Source of the DNA: an uncultured Spirochaetaceae bacterium
GTDB lineage: Bacteria > Spirochaetota > Spirochaetia > Sphaerochaetales > Sphaerochaetaceae
Length of the DNA stretch: 7,281 bases
NCBI GenBank assembly: GCA_947630635.1
Contig: CANRIJ010000074.1
Location: 1 to 7,281, forward strand
Reading direction: 5' to 3'
A program made the position numbers and the translations under genes. The stretch's first letter is position 1. The number at the start of each line of letters is the position of its first letter. Below, one piece after another: positions 1-6,288 of this stretch. Below the pieces are notes generated by a model. It saw only the letters and a list, made by a program, of their open reading frames with translations. It searched no databases and was not told the origin of the DNA.

Positions 1-192
1 ATGGATACCCTGGTAAATCTTATACCGCTTAATGAGGGTGCAAAGAACAATCTAAAGACTCCCAGCAAGAGAGAAATCGATGACTTTTTATCATACTTAG
101 ATGATATGGAAATCAAATACACCATAAGGCTATCAAAGGGCAGAAGCACCAATGCTGCCTGTGGCCTGCTTGCAACCGAAGATGACTATTGA
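1..192 (+). CDS. rlmN: RlmN-type dual-specificity RNA methyltransferase, C-terminal fragment (5' end outside window)
   Basis: This is the end of a radical-SAM methyltransferase that methylates C2 of adenine in 23S rRNA (A2503 in E. coli numbering) and in some tRNAs. The fragment carries the family's VNLIPLN strand at residues 5-11 and the C-terminal AACG motif at 52-55. Cys54 corresponds to the cysteine (C355 in E. coli RlmN) that carries the methyl group during catalysis, so the active end of the protein looks intact. The usual Asp-rich lead-in to AACG is replaced by S-T-N. The ATG at position 1 is almost certainly internal, because this motif lies near the end of a roughly 340-380 residue protein whose iron-sulfur domain would be upstream. 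The gene ends in TGA at 190-192 and converges on alaS, with a hairpin between them. A Cfr-like paralogue is possible but less likely. Confidence 0.88.
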   Translation: MDTLVNLIPLNEGAKNNLKTPSKREIDDFLSYLDDMEIKYTIRLSKGRSTNAACGLLATEDDY

Positions 193-195
193 AAA

Positions 196-230
196 TGAGG
201 AGCCGAAGCTCCTCTTATAGTCTATTTTTC
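196..230. terminator. Hairpin terminator between convergent rlmN and alaS
   Basis: GAGGAGC at 197-203 pairs perfectly with GCTCCTC at 208-214 around a four-base loop. Read on the minus strand the loop is TTCG closed by C-G, the exceptionally stable UUCG tetraloop, and it lies 8 bases past the alaS TAG stop. On the minus strand it is followed by ATTTTC, and on the plus strand by TTATAG and later TTTTT. The U-tracts are modest, so termination efficiency is uncertain, but position and symmetry suit a shared terminator for both genes. Confidence 0.62.
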
Positions 231-2015
231 CAAAATCGCCTTTATTCTTCTGACACCGGCTGAAGATGACTGCTCCTTAAGGATCTTGAAGTGTCCCATG
301 TCTCCTGTATGAGTCACATGGGGTCCACCGCATACTTCTTTAGAGAAGTCCCCTATTGTATAGACAGTGACCTTCTCGCCATATTTGCTATCAAAGAAGG
401 CAACTGCGCCCTGAGCTCTAGCCTCATCGACTGTCATTGTCTCAACAGTTACTTTGAGATCTCTCTTAATTGCGTCGTTTACAAGGTCCTCGACAGTCTT
501 TAGCTCCTCAGCTGTCATAGCCTGCGGATGAGTGAAATCGAATCTAAGTCTCTCTGCTGTGATATTCGATCCCTTCTGTCCTACATGAGTTCCAAGGGTT
601 TTTCTTAGTGCTGCATGCAAGAGGTGTGTTGCTGTATGGAGCTCGGTTGTAAGCTCGCTGTGATCAGCAAGCCCTCCCTTAAACTGCTGCTCTGCGCCCG
701 CTCTCGAAATCTCCTGATGCTTCTGAAAGGCCTCCTCGAAGCCCTTCTCGTCAACTGTGAATCCGTTTTCTGCAGCAAGCTCTTTAGTAAGCTCAATTGG
801 GAAGCCATAAGTATCATAGAGTTTGAATGCGATTCTTCCTCCGATTACTCTGCTATTTCCCTTTAAGAGATTTGGAAGCATCTTCTCAAATTCCTTCTCA
901 CCCTTGGTGAGAGTCTGAGAGAACTTCTCCTCTTCTTTCTTAAGCTCATCCATTACAAAGTCATAATGCTCTTCAAGCTCCGGATAGGGCTTCTTATAGA
1001 GATCTATGACGATCTTTGCAAGATCTGGAAGGAATACTCCATCAATACCGAGCTTCTTTCCGTGTCTAACAGCACGTCTGATAAGCCTTCTGAGAATATA
1101 GCCCTGCCCTACGTTTGATGGCGCAACTCCCCTCTGGTCTCCAAGAATAAATACAGAGGTTCTTACATGGTCTGCGATTATTCTGATTGAGGTGTCTATC
1201 TCCTCGTCATCTCCGTACTTTTTCCCAGAGAGCTTCTCAATACCCTCGATAATAGGAGTGAAGACCTCAATTTCATAGACGCTCTTCTTTCCCTGAAGTA
1301 CGGCAGTTGTTCTCTCAACGCCCATTCCAGTATCGATGCACTTTCTATCCATCTCATGGTATGTGCCGTCCTTCTCTTTCTTATAGCCCATGAAGACGTC
1401 ATTCCATATCTCAAAGTATTTTCCACATGAGCAGCCAGGCTTGCAGTCAGGACCACATGGCTCTCTTCCTGTATCGTAGAACATCTCGCTATCGGGTCCA
1501 CAGGGTCCTGTCTCGCCAGCAGGTCCCCACCAGTTGTCTTCTCTGCCCTTAAAGTAGATTCTCTCTTTTGGAATTCCAAGAGCTTCCCATTTCTTGGCGG
1601 CAACCTCATCGCGTGGAACCTCATCATCGCCCTTGAATACTGTTACAGAGAGCTTCTCGACTGGGATTCCAAGAACCTTAGTCAGAAATTCGAAAGAATA
1701 CTCGATCATCTCGCTCTTGAAGTAATCTCCAAGAGACCAGTTTCCAAGCATCTCAAAAAAAGTCAGATGGTGCGGATCTCCAACTGAATCTATATCCCCG
1801 GTTCTTATGCATTTCTGGTAGTCAGTAAGCCTCTTTCCAGCTGGATGCTCCTGACCAAGAATATATGGCACTAAGGGATGCATGCCTGCAGTTGTAAATA
1901 GAACTGTGGGATCGTTCTCTGGAATCAAAGAGGATGATGATATCTCCTTGTGTCCCTTTGAAACGAAGAAATCAATAAACATATCTCTGAGCTCGTTTGC
2001 TGTAATATTTTTCAT
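222..2015 (-). CDS. alaS: Alanyl-tRNA synthetase, short form without C-Ala domain
   Basis: Charges tRNA-Ala with alanine in the cytoplasm and hydrolyses mischarged Ser/Gly-tRNA-Ala. The class II catalytic core is at the N-terminus: SSSLIPENDPT at 26-36, the motif 2 stretch FFEMLGNWSLGDYF at 86-99, and DTGMGVERT (motif 3) at 228-236. A cysteine-rich insert, CGPDCKPGCSCG at 187-198, is typical of this subtype. The editing domain keeps its zinc ligands: HTATH (H460, H464) and CGGPH (C562, H566). The protein stops about 30 residues later, whereas most bacterial AlaRS run to about 870 residues with a C-terminal C-Ala domain. The length of 597 matches the spirochaete-type short form, so this is not a truncation. 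The ATG has GAGG five bases upstream. It lies 47 bases after the DprA-like gene and is probably cotranscribed; I saw no convincing separate promoter. Confidence 0.97.
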   Translation of the reverse strand: MKNITANELRDMFIDFFVSKGHKEISSSSLIPENDPTVLFTTAGMHPLVPYILGQEHPAGKRLTDYQKCIRTGDIDSVGDPHHLTFFEMLGNWSLGDYFKSEMIEYSFEFLTKVLGIPVEKLSVTVFKGDDEVPRDEVAAKKWEALGIPKERIYFKGREDNWWGPAGETGPCGPDSEMFYDTGREPCGPDCKPGCSCGKYFEIWNDVFMGYKKEKDGTYHEMDRKCIDTGMGVERTTAVLQGKKSVYEIEVFTPIIEGIEKLSGKKYGDDEEIDTSIRIIADHVRTSVFILGDQRGVAPSNVGQGYILRRLIRRAVRHGKKLGIDGVFLPDLAKIVIDLYKKPYPELEEHYDFVMDELKKEEEKFSQTLTKGEKEFEKMLPNLLKGNSRVIGGRIAFKLYDTYGFPIELTKELAAENGFTVDEKGFEEAFQKHQEISRAGAEQQFKGGLADHSELTTELHTATHLLHAALRKTLGTHVGQKGSNITAERLRFDFTHPQAMTAEELKTVEDLVNDAIKRDLKVTVETMTVDEARAQGAVAFFDSKYGEKVTVYTIGDFSKEVCGGPHVTHTGDMGHFKILKEQSSSAGVRRIKAILEK

Positions 2016-2019
2016 GTTT

Positions 2020-2024
2020 TCCTC
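2020..2024 (-). promoter_or_regulatory. Shine-Dalgarno of alaS
   Basis: On the minus strand GAGGA lies just before AAAC-ATG and fixes the alaS start at 2015. Counting from the core GAGG (2021-2024), five bases separate it from the ATG. This contrasts with panE and the 4816 ATPase gene, which have no such site. Confidence 0.7.
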
Positions 2025-2062
2025 AAATCAGAGATGAATTTAGCATTTTTTATGCATTTAGC

Positions 2063-2950
2063 CTACAGCAGAGTATCAAATAACGAGGGCCCAGAGTCTC
2101 CATCTGAGTTTTTGCCTTGCTTTCCCTTTTTCTGAAAGAGATGCTTCAAATCGCCCTTTTTACCGTAATATTTGACAGCTTTGAGAATATCGCGCTTTGA
2201 GAACCTGCTATTGGGGTTCTTGGAAAACTCCTTTACTATCATGGATGGCTTTGATAGCGCTATGAATCTATCAAAGACTCTCCACATTGGACCGCCGTCC
2301 TTCTCCTCAACAAGAAGAGCTCCATCAGAGACTATTGATACAAGATCGTTTCTCAAAATCGAGAAGAATCTCACTTCCTTGACTCCGGGGCCATAAAGAG
2401 AGATATAGAGACTCTCTTTCTGGCTGATTATTCGAGTTGAGGAGAGTACTGAGCCTATGGTATTTCCAACTCCGATAATAGGTCCTTGATAGTCATAAAT
2501 GATTGCAAAAGACGAGAGAAAGCCCTCCCTCTCAAGGGGAAACACATCCACGTATCCCAAATCGCCCATCTCCTCAGCAATTTTAAAGAGATCGCTCTTT
2601 CCCTGCAGAGAGGGGTGCTTCATCGCCAAAACAGAGACCTTTTTCCCAAATAGGAGCTCTCTATTTCCCTCATAGTATAAAACGTGGGCAATATTATTCA
2701 GATTGGGAAAGGTATTCTTTCCATCCACAAGCACTGAGTATCTATCATCAAGAATGAGCGCTTCCTCATAAAAATACTCAAACGCCTCTCTCACTCCATC
2801 TAAACTCTCAAACTCCCTCATTTCGTAAAGAGGCAGATCAAAGGAATTCTTTGCCTTCAATAGCTCGCTCCAAGCTGAGTTTCTGTCTCCTTTTATTTTC
2901 GATAGAGTCTCGTAATTTACTCCAAAAAGCCTATTGCCGTCTGAGAACAT
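2063..2950 (-). CDS. Divergent DprA/Smf-like protein (DNA-processing family), 295 aa
   Basis: I assign this to the DprA/Smf family, whose members bind ssDNA and load RecA on incoming DNA. The order of features matches: FPNLNNIAHVLYYEGN at 81-96 resembles the family's YP..L..I.DPP.VLYYKGN lead-in; a Rossmann-like stretch starts at VSVLAMKHPS (105-114), in the place of VAIVGSRKPS; and RFFSILRNDLVSIVSDGALL at 194-213 matches the FP.RNRIISGLSDAVLVVE block. The GSR motif, the SGLARGID motif and the VLG.GID motif are all changed, so ligand binding is probably altered or lost. The C-terminal tail is basic (residues about 258-280). The start at 2950 is chosen because GGAGG lies nine bases upstream and because a longer frame to 3100 would only run over panE. 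It overlaps the panE end by 20 bases, which suggests translational coupling. Family call moderate; function not proven. Confidence 0.66.
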   Translation of the reverse strand: MFSDGNRLFGVNYETLSKIKGDRNSAWSELLKAKNSFDLPLYEMREFESLDGVREAFEYFYEEALILDDRYSVLVDGKNTFPNLNNIAHVLYYEGNRELLFGKKVSVLAMKHPSLQGKSDLFKIAEEMGDLGYVDVFPLEREGFLSSFAIIYDYQGPIIGVGNTIGSVLSSTRIISQKESLYISLYGPGVKEVRFFSILRNDLVSIVSDGALLVEEKDGGPMWRVFDRFIALSKPSMIVKEFSKNPNSRFSKRDILKAVKYYGKKGDLKHLFQKKGKQGKNSDGDSGPSLFDTLL

Positions 2951-3830
2951 TGCGCTTTGCCTCCAGAAGAAGCGAAATAAAATCAGAGTATGGAGTCGGG
3001 ATTCCAGCCTTCTTTCCAAGCCTTGATACAGAGCCGGCAAAATACCTGTTTTCAGTATCACGTCCAGAGAGTACATCTTGAAGCATCGATGTCTTACCAT
3101 GGTCCTTTAGGTGCCTCATAGTATCGATAACACTCTCTACGTCTTTCTGGGAAAGACCAACCCCCTGGCTCTTTGCAACCTCCAAAGTCTCTCTCATAAC
3201 AAGTCGCGCACACCTTAAAAGCTCCTCGTTATCGCAGATCTGAGAGTAATCTGAAAGCAATATGGCAGATAGCGTATTAAAGGCAGTGTTGAGCATGAAC
3301 TTCCACCACTTCTCATGGAGAATATCCTCAGGTATATCAAAAAGCTGCCCTGACTCATCAAAGAGCGCTCTTATTCTGAGAATTCTATCAGTGACTCGAT
3401 TATCTTTCTCTCCAAAGACAATTGTTCCTGGAGAGAAACAGGTTGTGTCAAAGCCCTCATGATTGGCAGATAGACTCTTTATGAACGAGTAAATGACTCT
3501 TTCCTCGCCAAAGACCTCAGAGAGTCTCATCTCTGCCTCAATTCCATTTAAGAGAGACATAAGCGTTGTATTATCCCCTGCGAAGGGAAGAGCCTCCTCA
3601 ATTGCCTCATCAAGAGAGAAATTCTTGGTGGCAAAGATTATGAGATCGGCTTTCTCACCATCTCCTTTATCAATAAGCGGTATGTTTATAGGAGAGCCAT
3701 TGTATCTAAGCCTCCCTTCATATCTTTCCCTTCTATCAGTATCTACTATCGCCTTTAGCTCTGAGTGTCCTAGAAGCCTCTCAGCAACACTCATTCCCAC
3801 AGCTCCAAGGCCAATTATTCTTACAATCAT
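2931..3830 (-). CDS. panE: 2-dehydropantoate 2-reductase (ketopantoate reductase, PanE/ApbA family)
   Basis: Reduces 2-dehydropantoate to pantoate with NADPH, a step in pantothenate and coenzyme A synthesis, in the cytoplasm. The N-terminal Rossmann fold shows GLGAVG at 7-12, starting with a short beta strand (MIVRIIG). FATK with Lys69, NGIE at 95-98, and the KWWKFMLN block at 174-181 follow, the latter holding the conserved lysine and asparagine. The C-terminal signature SMLQDVLSGRDTEN at 248-261 supplies the conserved glutamate, and GIPTP at 276-280 completes the family pattern. At 299 residues it is of normal length. It is the first gene of the minus-strand run panE, dprA-like, alaS. No Shine-Dalgarno is visible before the ATG, and a -10 box ends six bases upstream, so the mRNA is probably leaderless. 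Because this fold family is broad, another 2-oxoacid could be the substrate. Confidence 0.9.
   Translation of the reverse strand: MIVRIIGLGAVGMSVAERLLGHSELKAIVDTDRRERYEGRLRYNGSPINIPLIDKGDGEKADLIIFATKNFSLDEAIEEALPFAGDNTTLMSLLNGIEAEMRLSEVFGEERVIYSFIKSLSANHEGFDTTCFSPGTIVFGEKDNRVTDRILRIRALFDESGQLFDIPEDILHEKWWKFMLNTAFNTLSAILLSDYSQICDNEELLRCARLVMRETLEVAKSQGVGLSQKDVESVIDTMRHLKDHGKTSMLQDVLSGRDTENRYFAGSVSRLGKKAGIPTPYSDFISLLLEAKRNVLRRQ
2960..2964 (-). promoter_or_regulatory. Shine-Dalgarno deciding the start of the DprA-like gene
   Basis: A full GGAGG (minus strand) lies inside the end of panE, nine bases before the ATG at 2950. It supports the 295-residue start over an upstream in-frame ATG at 3100, which would place 150 bases of extra overlap on panE and add an N-terminus (residues 1-50 of the long form) with no family resemblance. 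Confidence 0.75.
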
Positions 3831-3836
3831 TGTTAA

Positions 3837-3865
3837 ATTTTAAAGTTAAAGAGGTGGCTCAACAA
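3837..3865 (-). promoter_or_regulatory. Sigma-70-type promoter of panE, predicted leaderless
   Basis: On the minus strand TTGTTG (3865-3860), a 17-base spacer, and TAAAAT (3842-3837) precede the panE ATG. Only six bases (TTAACA) separate the -10 box from the ATG, which puts the expected +1 on the A of the start codon. The absence of a Shine-Dalgarno agrees with a leaderless transcript. The -35 box stands ten bases from the oppositely oriented -35 box of the tRNA promoter. Confidence 0.6.
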
Positions 3866-3875
3866 CACTTGGGTG

Positions 3876-3904
3876 TTGACAGAGAAAACCAAATCAAGTG
3901 TAAT
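3876..3904 (+). promoter_or_regulatory. Sigma-70-type promoter of tRNA-Phe
   Basis: A perfect -35 TTGACA (3876-3881), a 17-base spacer, and TGTAAT (3899-3904) lie just ahead of the tRNA gene. The expected transcription start is near 3911, eight bases before the mature 5' end at 3919. The short inverted repeat across 3859-3879 (TCAACA ... TGTTGA) is largely the product of the two opposed -35 boxes. Confidence 0.8.
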
Positions 3905-3918
3905 AACTCTCAGTTGAT

Positions 3919-3991
3919 GCCGCTTTAGCTCAGTTGGTAGAGCAAAGGACTGAAAATCCTTGTGTGCCTGGTTCGATTCCTGGAGGCGGCA
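3919..3991 (+). tRNA. tRNA-Phe (anticodon GAA)
   Basis: The 73-base cloverleaf reads: acceptor GCCGCTT (3919-3925) with AGGCGGC (3984-3990, one U-G pair); D-stem GCTC/GAGC (3928-3931, 3940-3943); anticodon stem AAGGA/TCCTT (3945-3949, 3957-3961) with loop CTGAAAA and anticodon GAA at 3952-3954; T-loop TTCGATT at 3972-3978; discriminator A at 3991. The 3' CCA is not encoded and must be added enzymatically. The T-stem arms CCTGG (3967-3971) and CCTGG (3979-3983) leave a U-U mismatch in the middle pair, a mild oddity. The gene has its own promoter and a terminator about 80 bases downstream. Confidence 0.96.
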
Positions 3992-4067
3992 ATAGAAAAG
4001 GCTTTCGTTGATTGTCTCTTTTCTGTTTTCTTTCTTTTAATTTCCTTTGGTGGTGGTTTTGCACCTG

Positions 4068-4099
4068 AAAAAAGCTCCTTGCTTTGCGAGGAGTTTTTT
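4068..4099. terminator. Bidirectional rho-independent terminator
   Basis: CTCCTTGC at 4075-4082 pairs with GCGAGGAG at 4086-4093 (eight pairs, one U-G) around a TTT loop. T6 follows at 4094-4099 and A6 precedes at 4068-4073, so a U-tract exists in both directions. It ends the tRNA-Phe transcript on the plus strand and would also stop the minus-strand ATPase remnant, whose stop codon is at 4121-4123. The 3992-4067 stretch before it is T-rich trailer with nothing coding. Confidence 0.82.
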
Positions 4100-4120
4100 C
4101 AAAACGCTATGCATCATAAT

Positions 4121-4715
4121 CTAAGAATCAATTGCATTTGGATTCAGGAGAAAATCAAATAGATTAAGTGCTAAGATTCCCCTGTCTGTTCTTCTGGGTT
4201 TTAGCCTGTCCCCTGTTATTATGATTTTCTTAAAAATATCAGGTATAAGATTAAGGCCTTTTTGCTCCATTTCAAGTTTATAGCTATCAATAAGGCTTAG
4301 CGCAAACTGGATATAGTACCTTCACCTCCCCTTGTTGGTGACAAAATCAACCTCATATCTTTTTCCTACTATATCTATCTGGATCGTCTTTAGTGCGCTT
4401 TTCAACCAATCCTACGGCTAATGAAAATCACCTAAAGCAGATCTCCTTAGATATCAATATGGGTCTCTTCGACTTCTCTAAAAAACAGAAGAGCATTTCT
4501 TACACAATGCCTATGAAATACATCTTATAATGGGACTCTATATAGGCTTTGCCCTTAATATCATATTGAAAGGCTTCTTCAAATAAAAAAGCATCTTCTA
4601 AAAAGAGAGATAATTCCTAATGGTTTTGTCGCTTATGACCTTTTGGCCTTTCTTTTCCATTTCCAATTCTATTAATAAGCCCTCTTAAATAAATAGGACG
4701 ATTTATTCTAATCAT
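4121..4715 (-). pseudogene. Decayed AAA_14/DUF4143 ATPase gene, internally deleted and frameshifted
   Basis: The family are ATPases with a P-loop domain, a winged-helix segment, and a C-terminal DUF4143 nuclease-like domain. The remnant starts at an ATG (4715-4713) preceded by GGAG, and reads MIRINRPIYLRG, the family's usual N-terminus. It then passes directly, in another frame, to EMEKKGQKVISDKTIRNYL, which belongs beyond the ATPase domain. About 200 residues including the whole Walker region are therefore missing. Further pieces in shifting frames are LEDAFLFEEAFQYDIKGKAY (from 4601), VRNALLFFREVEETHIDI (4503-4450) and IQIDIVGKRYEVDFVTNKG (up to about 4393). A nonsense TGA at 4322-4324 interrupts the last piece before RYYIQFALSL and GILALNLFDFLLNP, which ends at TAG 4121-4123. 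The 4394-4446 stretch is unrecognisable. Certainly non-functional as a protein; family call is from remembered motif patterns. Confidence 0.82.
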
Positions 4716-4720
4716 ATAAG

Positions 4721-4756
4721 CTCCGGAAAACTGTCAAACTTGACATAAATTCGGAG
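4721..4756. repeat. 36-bp imperfect palindrome that includes the Shine-Dalgarno of the ATPase remnant
   Basis: Outer arms 4721-4727 and 4750-4756 (CTCCG/CGGAG plus a G-U and an A-T pair) and inner arms TGTCAA (4732-4737) and TTGACA (4740-4745) share one axis between 4738 and 4739, with a four-base internal loop between arm pairs. On the minus strand the 4721-4725 arm is the CGGAG Shine-Dalgarno of the remnant gene, so an mRNA starting upstream would fold its ribosome site into the stem. It could be a DNA operator instead. No function is shown. Confidence 0.55.
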
Positions 4757-4765
4757 TAGAAACAT

Positions 4766-4802
4766 TTGTTTAAGTTAATATTGTTAAAATTAACTTAAAC
4801 AA
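4766..4802. repeat. Perfect 14-bp inverted repeat overlapping the ATPase promoter
   Basis: TTGTTTAAGTTAAT (4766-4779) and ATTAACTTAAACAA (4789-4802) are exact reverse complements around a nine-base centre. The right arm fills most of the spacer of the promoter at 4781-4809 and the centre holds its -35 box. A protein dimer bound here would block that promoter. The repeat also lies between the divergent start codons of the intact ATPase (4816) and the decayed one (4715). It is very A+T-rich, without a U-tract placed for termination, so an operator is likelier than a terminator. Confidence 0.75.
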
Positions 4803-4809
4803 TTATATT
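4781..4809 (+). promoter_or_regulatory. Sigma-70-type promoter of the archaeal-type ATPase gene, predicted leaderless
   Basis: TTGTTA (4781-4786), a 17-base spacer and TATATT (4804-4809) end six bases before the ATG at 4816, placing +1 on the A of the start codon. No purine-rich ribosome site exists in the A+T-rich sequence ahead of the ATG. The geometry is identical to that of panE. Confidence 0.58.
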
Positions 4810-4815
4810 TAATTT

Positions 4816-6195
4816 ATGAACAACTTTGTAGGCAGAAAAAGAGAATTGGATATATTAGATAGAGAATGGAATAAAGAAGGATTCTCTTTTGGAGCTATCT
4901 ACGGAAGGAGAAGAGTCGGAAAAACCGCTCTAATACATGAAGCTCTAAAGGACAAAAAAACAATCTACCTACAAGCAACTAAAGACAGAGACTATACTTT
5001 GAAAAGACTCTCCTCCCTAATTGGAAAGACCTTTTTCCAAAGTGAAGATGTTGTTCAATATGATTCGCTTTCATCAGCTCTCTCTGTTATCGCAAAAGAA
5101 GCACAAAAGACAAAAATAGCGTTCGTAATTGATGAAATTTCGTACTTTGCTGAATCAGACAAAGAGAGTCTCAGCGTACTTCAGAGTTTCGTTGACAACG
5201 AATTCCAAGATACAGAGATGCTCCTGATCCTATGTGGCTCAAATATGTCATTTATGGAAAGAGACATTCTTGGCGTGAACTCACCATTATATGGAAGAAG
5301 GAATTTCAGCATAAAGCTAATGCCATTCACACTATCAGAAAGCGCAAAAATGCTTCCAGAAAGAAGCTCTGAGGAGATTATAGCCGCTCATATCATTACA
5401 GGAGGAATTCCACTCTACCTATCCTATCTAAAAGAACATACAGATTTTTATGAAGGCATAAGAGAGGAATTCTTCAGTATAGGAGGAAGGCTCTATACGG
5501 AAGAGAGGCTCTACCTAATGACTGAGCTAAGAGCCGTTGAACTATATGACAGGATTCTGGAAATAATTGCATCAGGCACAAATGAAGTGACTCAGATAGC
5601 CGATAAGGCAAAGAAAGACAAGTCAAGCATAAGCCAAGCACTTGCAAGGCTCTCGGAGATGGGCATAGTCAGAAAGAGAAAGAAAATACTAGGGCGAGGA
5701 CTCGATAGGGGCTGGGTAATATCTGACAGCTACTTCGCTTTCTACTACAGGTTCGTATATCCGTATAGGGAATTAATTGAATTTGATGAGTCAAAGCATG
5801 TTTTTGATAAGATGATTGAAGAGCTTCCCGCGTTCATAGGAAGATCCATAGAGAAAGTATTCCAAAAATACGTGCTGAAAACTTCAAAGCTGCCTATTTC
5901 GGAGATAGGAAATGTGGAATTTCCAAATCCTGAGACAAAAAAGAACGAGGAAATAGACCTCGTTGGGGTTGCAGGAAGCACTTTAATCTTTGGTGAAGCA
6001 AAATGGAGAAAGACAGAAACTGGAATGGATGTACTGGAAAAACTGAAAAGAAGAAGCCTTCTTGCCTTTCCTCTAGCTGAAAGAAGAGAATACTGCATCC
6101 TCTCCAAATCAGAATTCTCAGAAGATCTAATTAGATATTCCAAAGACAACCCCGACACTATCCATTTGATAAGACCAGAGGATCTTCTCAAATAA
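4816..6195 (+). CDS. Archaeal-type ATPase (ATPase_2 domain plus DUF234 nuclease-like C-terminus)
   Basis: A STAND-like P-loop ATPase of the COG1672 type, common in gut and host-associated bacteria and archaea, with no settled physiological role. FVGRKREL at 4-11 is the family's entry box. Walker A is GRRRVGKT at 30-37, Walker B IAFVIDE at 101-107, and a sensor-like LCGSNMSFM at 139-147. A winged-helix segment lies around 250-290 (TQIADKAKKDKSSISQALARLSEMGIVRK). The C-terminal DUF234 part shows a PD-(D/E)XK-like signature, Asp381 followed by Glu394-Ala-Lys396, suggesting a nuclease fold. At 459 residues it is of full family length with no broken motif. The start is the ATG at 4816, without a Shine-Dalgarno and directly behind a -10 box. 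It is a single-gene unit set among remnants of other ATPase and nuclease genes. The winged helix could bind the inverted repeat upstream, which is speculation. Confidence 0.9.
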   Translation: MNNFVGRKRELDILDREWNKEGFSFGAIYGRRRVGKTALIHEALKDKKTIYLQATKDRDYTLKRLSSLIGKTFFQSEDVVQYDSLSSALSVIAKEAQKTKIAFVIDEISYFAESDKESLSVLQSFVDNEFQDTEMLLILCGSNMSFMERDILGVNSPLYGRRNFSIKLMPFTLSESAKMLPERSSEEIIAAHIITGGIPLYLSYLKEHTDFYEGIREEFFSIGGRLYTEERLYLMTELRAVELYDRILEIIASGTNEVTQIADKAKKDKSSISQALARLSEMGIVRKRKKILGRGLDRGWVISDSYFAFYYRFVYPYRELIEFDESKHVFDKMIEELPAFIGRSIEKVFQKYVLKTSKLPISEIGNVEFPNPETKKNEEIDLVGVAGSTLIFGEAKWRKTETGMDVLEKLKRRSLLAFPLAERREYCILSKSEFSEDLIRYSKDNPDTIHLIRPEDLLK

Positions 6196-6288
6196 AGAGC
6201 CCTCTTCTTCTCATTAAAAGGCAACTTAAGCAACAGACATAAAGCATCTCTTTGGCTATCACTTGAATAACTGTCATAAATAAAGCTC

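Noticed and set aside
2951..3100. Longer start for the DprA-like gene at 3100, adding 50 residues
   Set aside because: The added part lies entirely on panE in another frame, has no family resemblance, and a strong GGAGG stands correctly before the ATG at 2950.
3994..4024. AGAAAAG ... CTTTTCT inverted repeat after the tRNA as a terminator
   Set aside because: Seven weak pairs around a 17-base loop, and a much better terminator follows at 4068-4099.
3962..4162. A 66-codon plus-strand frame beginning inside tRNA-Phe
   Set aside because: It overlaps the tRNA 3' half and runs through the intrinsic terminator; there is no ribosome site and no recognisable protein.
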